Part shown: positions 13,046 to 15,119 of the stretch, piece by piece
Layout: the number at the start of each line of letters is the position of its first letter
Numbering within the stretch: position 1 is the stretch's first letter
Assembly (NCBI GenBank): GCA_919902475.1
Contig: CAKKRA010000210.1
Span: 1-15,119 of the forward strand
Direction: 5' to 3'
Origin: Nitrospiria bacterium
GTDB taxonomy: Bacteria; Nitrospirota; CAKKRA01; 9FT-COMBO-42-15
DNA: 15,119 nucleotides
Notes under the pieces: model-generated
Told to the model about the DNA's origin: nothing
The model's input: only the letters and a program-made list of their open reading frames with translations
Databases searched by the model: none
Made by a program: the position numbers and the translations under genes

Positions 13046-13084
13046 GCAGAAATAGAAAGGCGAGGGGCTGTCCAGCCGCTCGCC
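13046..13084 (-). terminator. Intrinsic terminator after atpE
   Basis: Just past the atpE stop, GGCGAGCGGCTG and CAGCCCCTCGCC (13084-13073 and 13070-13059) form a 12-base GC-rich stem with one mismatch and a very tight turn. The minus-strand RNA then continues TTTCTATTTCTG. This is a good Rho-independent terminator for atpB-atpE and would insulate the Fis-type regulator gene. Confidence 0.65.
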
Positions 13085-13095
13085 ATGTAATTATA

Positions 13096-13440
13096 TTATA
13101 TCTTAAATGGATTTCCAAAGAGCAGTATCAGGACAACGACCAATGCATATATTACCAGAGACTCAATAAATGCAAGGCCGACAACCATTGTGATGGTGAT
13201 TTTTCCTGATGCACCCGGGTTTCTTGCAATGCCTTCAACTGCACTGGACACGCTCTTTGCCTGACTGAGCGCACCGACACAGGCTGCAATGGCAATGCCG
13301 ATAACTGCTGCAACACCTATTGCCTTGAAGTAGTCCAGTCTGCCTGCTGAAAGCGCAGTTTCTTCTGCTGCCAAAGCAAGGGGCGCAGCAGAGCTGACTG
13401 CTAAAAGCGCGAGGACAAGACAAAAAATAATTTTCTTCAC
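13096..13440 (-). CDS. atpE: F0F1 ATP synthase subunit c
   Basis: Forms the rotating membrane ring of ATP synthase. From the chosen GTG start it has 114 residues. An N-terminal signal-like segment (MKKIIFCLVLALLAV to ALA) is followed by the classic hairpin: helix 1 with a glycine/alanine face, the polar loop EGIARNPGASGK and helix 2 with the ion-carrying Glu in GLAFIESLVIYALVV. The start is set at GTG 13440 because AAAGGAG lies nine bases upstream and the product then begins as a secretory leader, as in several deltaproteobacterial c subunits. An ATG at 13485, two bases after the atpB stop, would give 129 residues and has GGAGG inside the end of atpB, so it remains possible. Cotranscribed with atpB. 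Confidence 0.95.
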   Translation of the reverse strand: MKKIIFCLVLALLAVSSAAPLALAAEETALSAGRLDYFKAIGVAAVIGIAIAACVGALSQAKSVSSAVEGIARNPGASGKITITMVVGLAFIESLVIYALVVVLILLFGNPFKI

Positions 13441-13487
13441 TGTGAATTTCTCCTTTCTTGAAGTAATGATGTTAATTATTGACATGG

Positions 13488-14168
13488 TTAATGACCCTCC
13501 TCTGCCTCCTCTGTTGCCAGTTTTATATAAATCATTGTAAGAAGGACAAAGACAAAGGTCTGAACAACACTTGTGAATATTGCTATAAACATTATTGGCA
13601 ATGGCATAAGGATTGGGACTAAGAATACCAGTATGAGCAATATCAGGTCCTCTCCAAAAATGTTTCCGAATAAACGAAGCGATAAAGAAAGTACCCTTGC
13701 AACATGGCCGATTATCTCCAGTATCAGCATTAATATCATTAATGGAAGGGCTGGAAGGGATCTTATAGGCCCAAAAAAGTGCTTTATATAGCTAATACCG
13801 TGAGCCTTGACGCCATAGTAGTGCGTTGCGAAAAAGACTATAATGGCGCATGCAGCAGTTGTGTTTATATTGCTTGTGGGAGACATAAATCCAGGCACAA
13901 GTCCTATAAGATTGGATATTAATATAAAAAATGCAAGCATCCCGATTAATGGAAGATACTGTCTGCTGTGATGGCCGATGATATCCTCCATAAATTTCAT
14001 GATTCCATCTACAACCATTTCAAAGAAGTTCTGAATGCCAGCAGGCAGCGGTTTAATGCCTCTGCTCGCAGCAAATGCAGTTGCAAAAAGTATACCCATT
14101 ATAACCCATGTGTATACTATATATTCGGGTATACCTTGAATGTGAATAAATAATGGCGCTTCTTTCAT
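13488..14168 (-). CDS. atpB: F0F1 ATP synthase subunit a
   Basis: Stator subunit that carries the ion half-channels facing the c ring. About 226 residues from the ATG at 14168, with five or six membrane helices. The essential arginine is in SLSLRLFGNIFGEDL (residue 165 from this start), preceded by the polar helix SNLIGLVPGFMSPTSNINTT. The C-terminus ends in an acidic EEAEEGH. A TTG at 14186 could extend the protein by six residues, but MKEAPLFIHIQ is the more natural start; GAGG is 12 bases upstream, slightly long. The next gene is atpE. No atpI-like gene lies upstream in this window, and the F1 and b-subunit genes are not downstream of atpE, so the ATP synthase genes are split. Confidence 0.96.
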   Translation of the reverse strand: MKEAPLFIHIQGIPEYIVYTWVIMGILFATAFAASRGIKPLPAGIQNFFEMVVDGIMKFMEDIIGHHSRQYLPLIGMLAFFILISNLIGLVPGFMSPTSNINTTAACAIIVFFATHYYGVKAHGISYIKHFFGPIRSLPALPLMILMLILEIIGHVARVLSLSLRLFGNIFGEDLILLILVFLVPILMPLPIMFIAIFTSVVQTFVFVLLTMIYIKLATEEAEEGH

Positions 14169-14209
14169 AGGACAAATAGACCTCAAAAATAATGACTTTG
14201 AAAGAATAA

Positions 14210-14238
14210 ATATTATATTATTGGTAATTGCGTGTCAA
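14210..14238 (-). promoter_or_regulatory. Sigma70 promoter of atpB-atpE
   Basis: Minus-strand TTGACA (14238-14233), exactly 17 bases, then TAATAT (14215-14210); an overlapping TATAAT (14217-14212) has 15-base spacing. This is the best promoter in the window. Transcription would start near 14203, giving a leader of about 35 bases before the atpB ATG. Confidence 0.7.
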
Positions 14239-14315
14239 GGATTTTTTATATCACAATAACTTTTGCTTATTCTTAATTCTGCTTTTATTATGCTAAGGAG
14301 ACTGTAATGCCGCAC

Positions 14316-14342
14316 CCTGTTTAGAGATTAAGCTCTAACAGG
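14316..14342 (-). terminator. Hairpin at the end of the UspA gene
   Basis: CCTGTTAGAG and CTCTAAACAGG on the minus strand pair over ten bases with one bulged base and a six-base loop, one base after the UspA stop. No T run follows, so it may protect the 3' end or act with Rho and is not a textbook intrinsic terminator. Confidence 0.35.
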
Positions 14343-14343
14343 T

Positions 14344-15119
14344 TCACGGCACAAGCAGTGTCGGCAATTCAGACATCCCTGCTATGCGATGGGATACGCT
14401 TCCTAGGAAAAGCTCGTGCAGCCTGTCTTTGCCTGTAGTCCCCGCAATAATCATGCTTGCATTTACATCCCTTGAAATCCTTATTACCTCCATGATGGTT
14501 CTGCCGGCGCCAAGATGAGGCTCTGCTGATATCCCGGCAGATTTTAATTGCTCGCAGTATTTCTCAAGCCTTTCCTTGCTCTCTTTTTCTAAGCGGTGCA
14601 ATTCAGTTTTATCAATGGACTTTGCGATCTTAACGCCGATTGTATGGCATACAAACGCCTTTTCAATAAGGCCTTTAAGGGAGACCAATAATTCTAATGC
14701 CCTCTCGGAGGGGCCTGACCAGTCTGTTGCAAGAAGCGGCCGTTTAAATATGGCGTCATTTGTGCGTGTTACGCTTTCCCCCTCACGCTCAAACTGAACC
14801 AGATATTTGCTCACCAATGTTGGTATCTTGCTCCTCGTTATAATCTGAAGGGTATTTGAACCGACAAAAGGCCCTTCATGCGCCACCTTTTTTTTTCTGC
14901 CAATCACTATGAGATTCACCTTCTCTTTTTCAGATATCTTTAATATATTCGGCACAGGCTCGCCGACCTCTATTATTATCCTGCTGCTTATCCCTTTTGC
15001 AGATAAAGATTTCTGCCAATCCTCAAACCTTATCCGCACCTCTTCCCTGATCCTCTCCTCCTCTTCCTTGAGGTATCCGCCGTAAGGCACAAAACCCACT
15101 TCTTCTCTGGGTATTACAT
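14344..15119 (-). CDS. Universal stress protein with two UspA domains (5' end outside window)
   Basis: The frame is open to the right edge (upstream residues read VIPREEV), so the N-terminus is missing and the GTG at 15099 is not a real start. Counting from that codon, residues 1-100 are the second half of a first UspA domain (PYGGYLKEEEERIREE, EVGEPVPNILKISEKEKVNL, GPFVGSNTLQII). Residues 118-251 form a complete second domain starting FKRPLLATDWSGPSERALEL. The second domain keeps the ATP-binding pattern G-x2-G-x9-G-S: Gly220, Gly223, Gly233-Ser234. The first has Gly67-Arg-Lys-Lys in place of the first glycines, so nucleotide binding there is doubtful. Tandem Usp proteins are cytoplasmic stress or energy-state responders; the partner is unknown. 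Confidence 0.9.
   Translation of the reverse strand, partial: VIPREEVGFVPYGGYLKEEEERIREEVRIRFEDWQKSLSAKGISSRIIIEVGEPVPNILKISEKEKVNLIVIGRKKKVAHEGPFVGSNTLQIITRSKIPTLVSKYLVQFEREGESVTRTNDAIFKRPLLATDWSGPSERALELLVSLKGLIEKAFVCHTIGVKIAKSIDKTELHRLEKESKERLEKYCEQLKSAGISAEPHLGAGRTIMEVIRISRDVNASMIIAGTTGKDRLHELFLGSVSHRIAGMSELPTLLVP

Noticed and set aside
14289..14325. Five-codon frame after AAGGAG on the plus strand between atpB and the UspA gene
   Set aside because: It encodes only MPHPV, has no promoter that I can see, and the ribosome-site match is probably chance.

Overview
The window looks like chromosomal DNA of a moderately AT-rich, environmental Gram-negative bacterium. The gene set fits a Nitrospirota or deltaproteobacterial-type lineage: atpB-atpE split off from the rest of the ATP synthase genes, a c subunit with a signal-like leader, tandem-domain UspA, a GxxExxY protein and abundant two-component genes. 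This placement is inference; there is no rRNA or other decisive phylogenetic marker.

Layout. At 1-315 lie the last codons of an unknown gene, a short repeat patch and what looks like the C-terminal remnant of a Tim44-like protein. At 322-2187 (minus) an ATP-grasp ligase and a family 2 glycosyltransferase form a tight pair, read from a promoter that may give an almost leaderless mRNA. The 2188-2524 gap carries divergent promoter candidates. At 2525-6975 (plus) is a signalling cluster: a membrane histidine kinase, an ATGA-overlapping GxxExxY protein, an Rcp1-type single-domain response regulator and a REC-PAS-HisKA-HATPase-REC hybrid kinase. A compact inverted-repeat element resembling a MITE fills most of 6976-7175.

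From 7176 to the end all genes are on the minus strand. Read in transcription order from the right edge they are: a tandem UspA gene cut by the window edge, atpB-atpE with a clear sigma70 promoter and an intrinsic terminator, a Fis-type regulator with a degenerate receiver domain, a LysM envelope protein, dprA and topA. TopA is of the Bacteroidetes-like type, with C-terminal Toprim_C repeats in place of zinc ribbons, and may have been acquired by transfer.

Working together. The kinase, regulator and hybrid kinase are probably one phosphorelay or cross-talking set; the GxxExxY gene is an odd translationally coupled insert. dprA-topA and atpB-atpE are housekeeping units. No CRISPR array, rRNA, tRNA, transposase or clear defence island was found. 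The least explained items are the GxxExxY gene inside the signalling operon, the inverted-repeat element whose TGTAATC core recurs upstream of the response regulator, the atypical topA, and the Fis protein with a receiver but no AAA+ domain.
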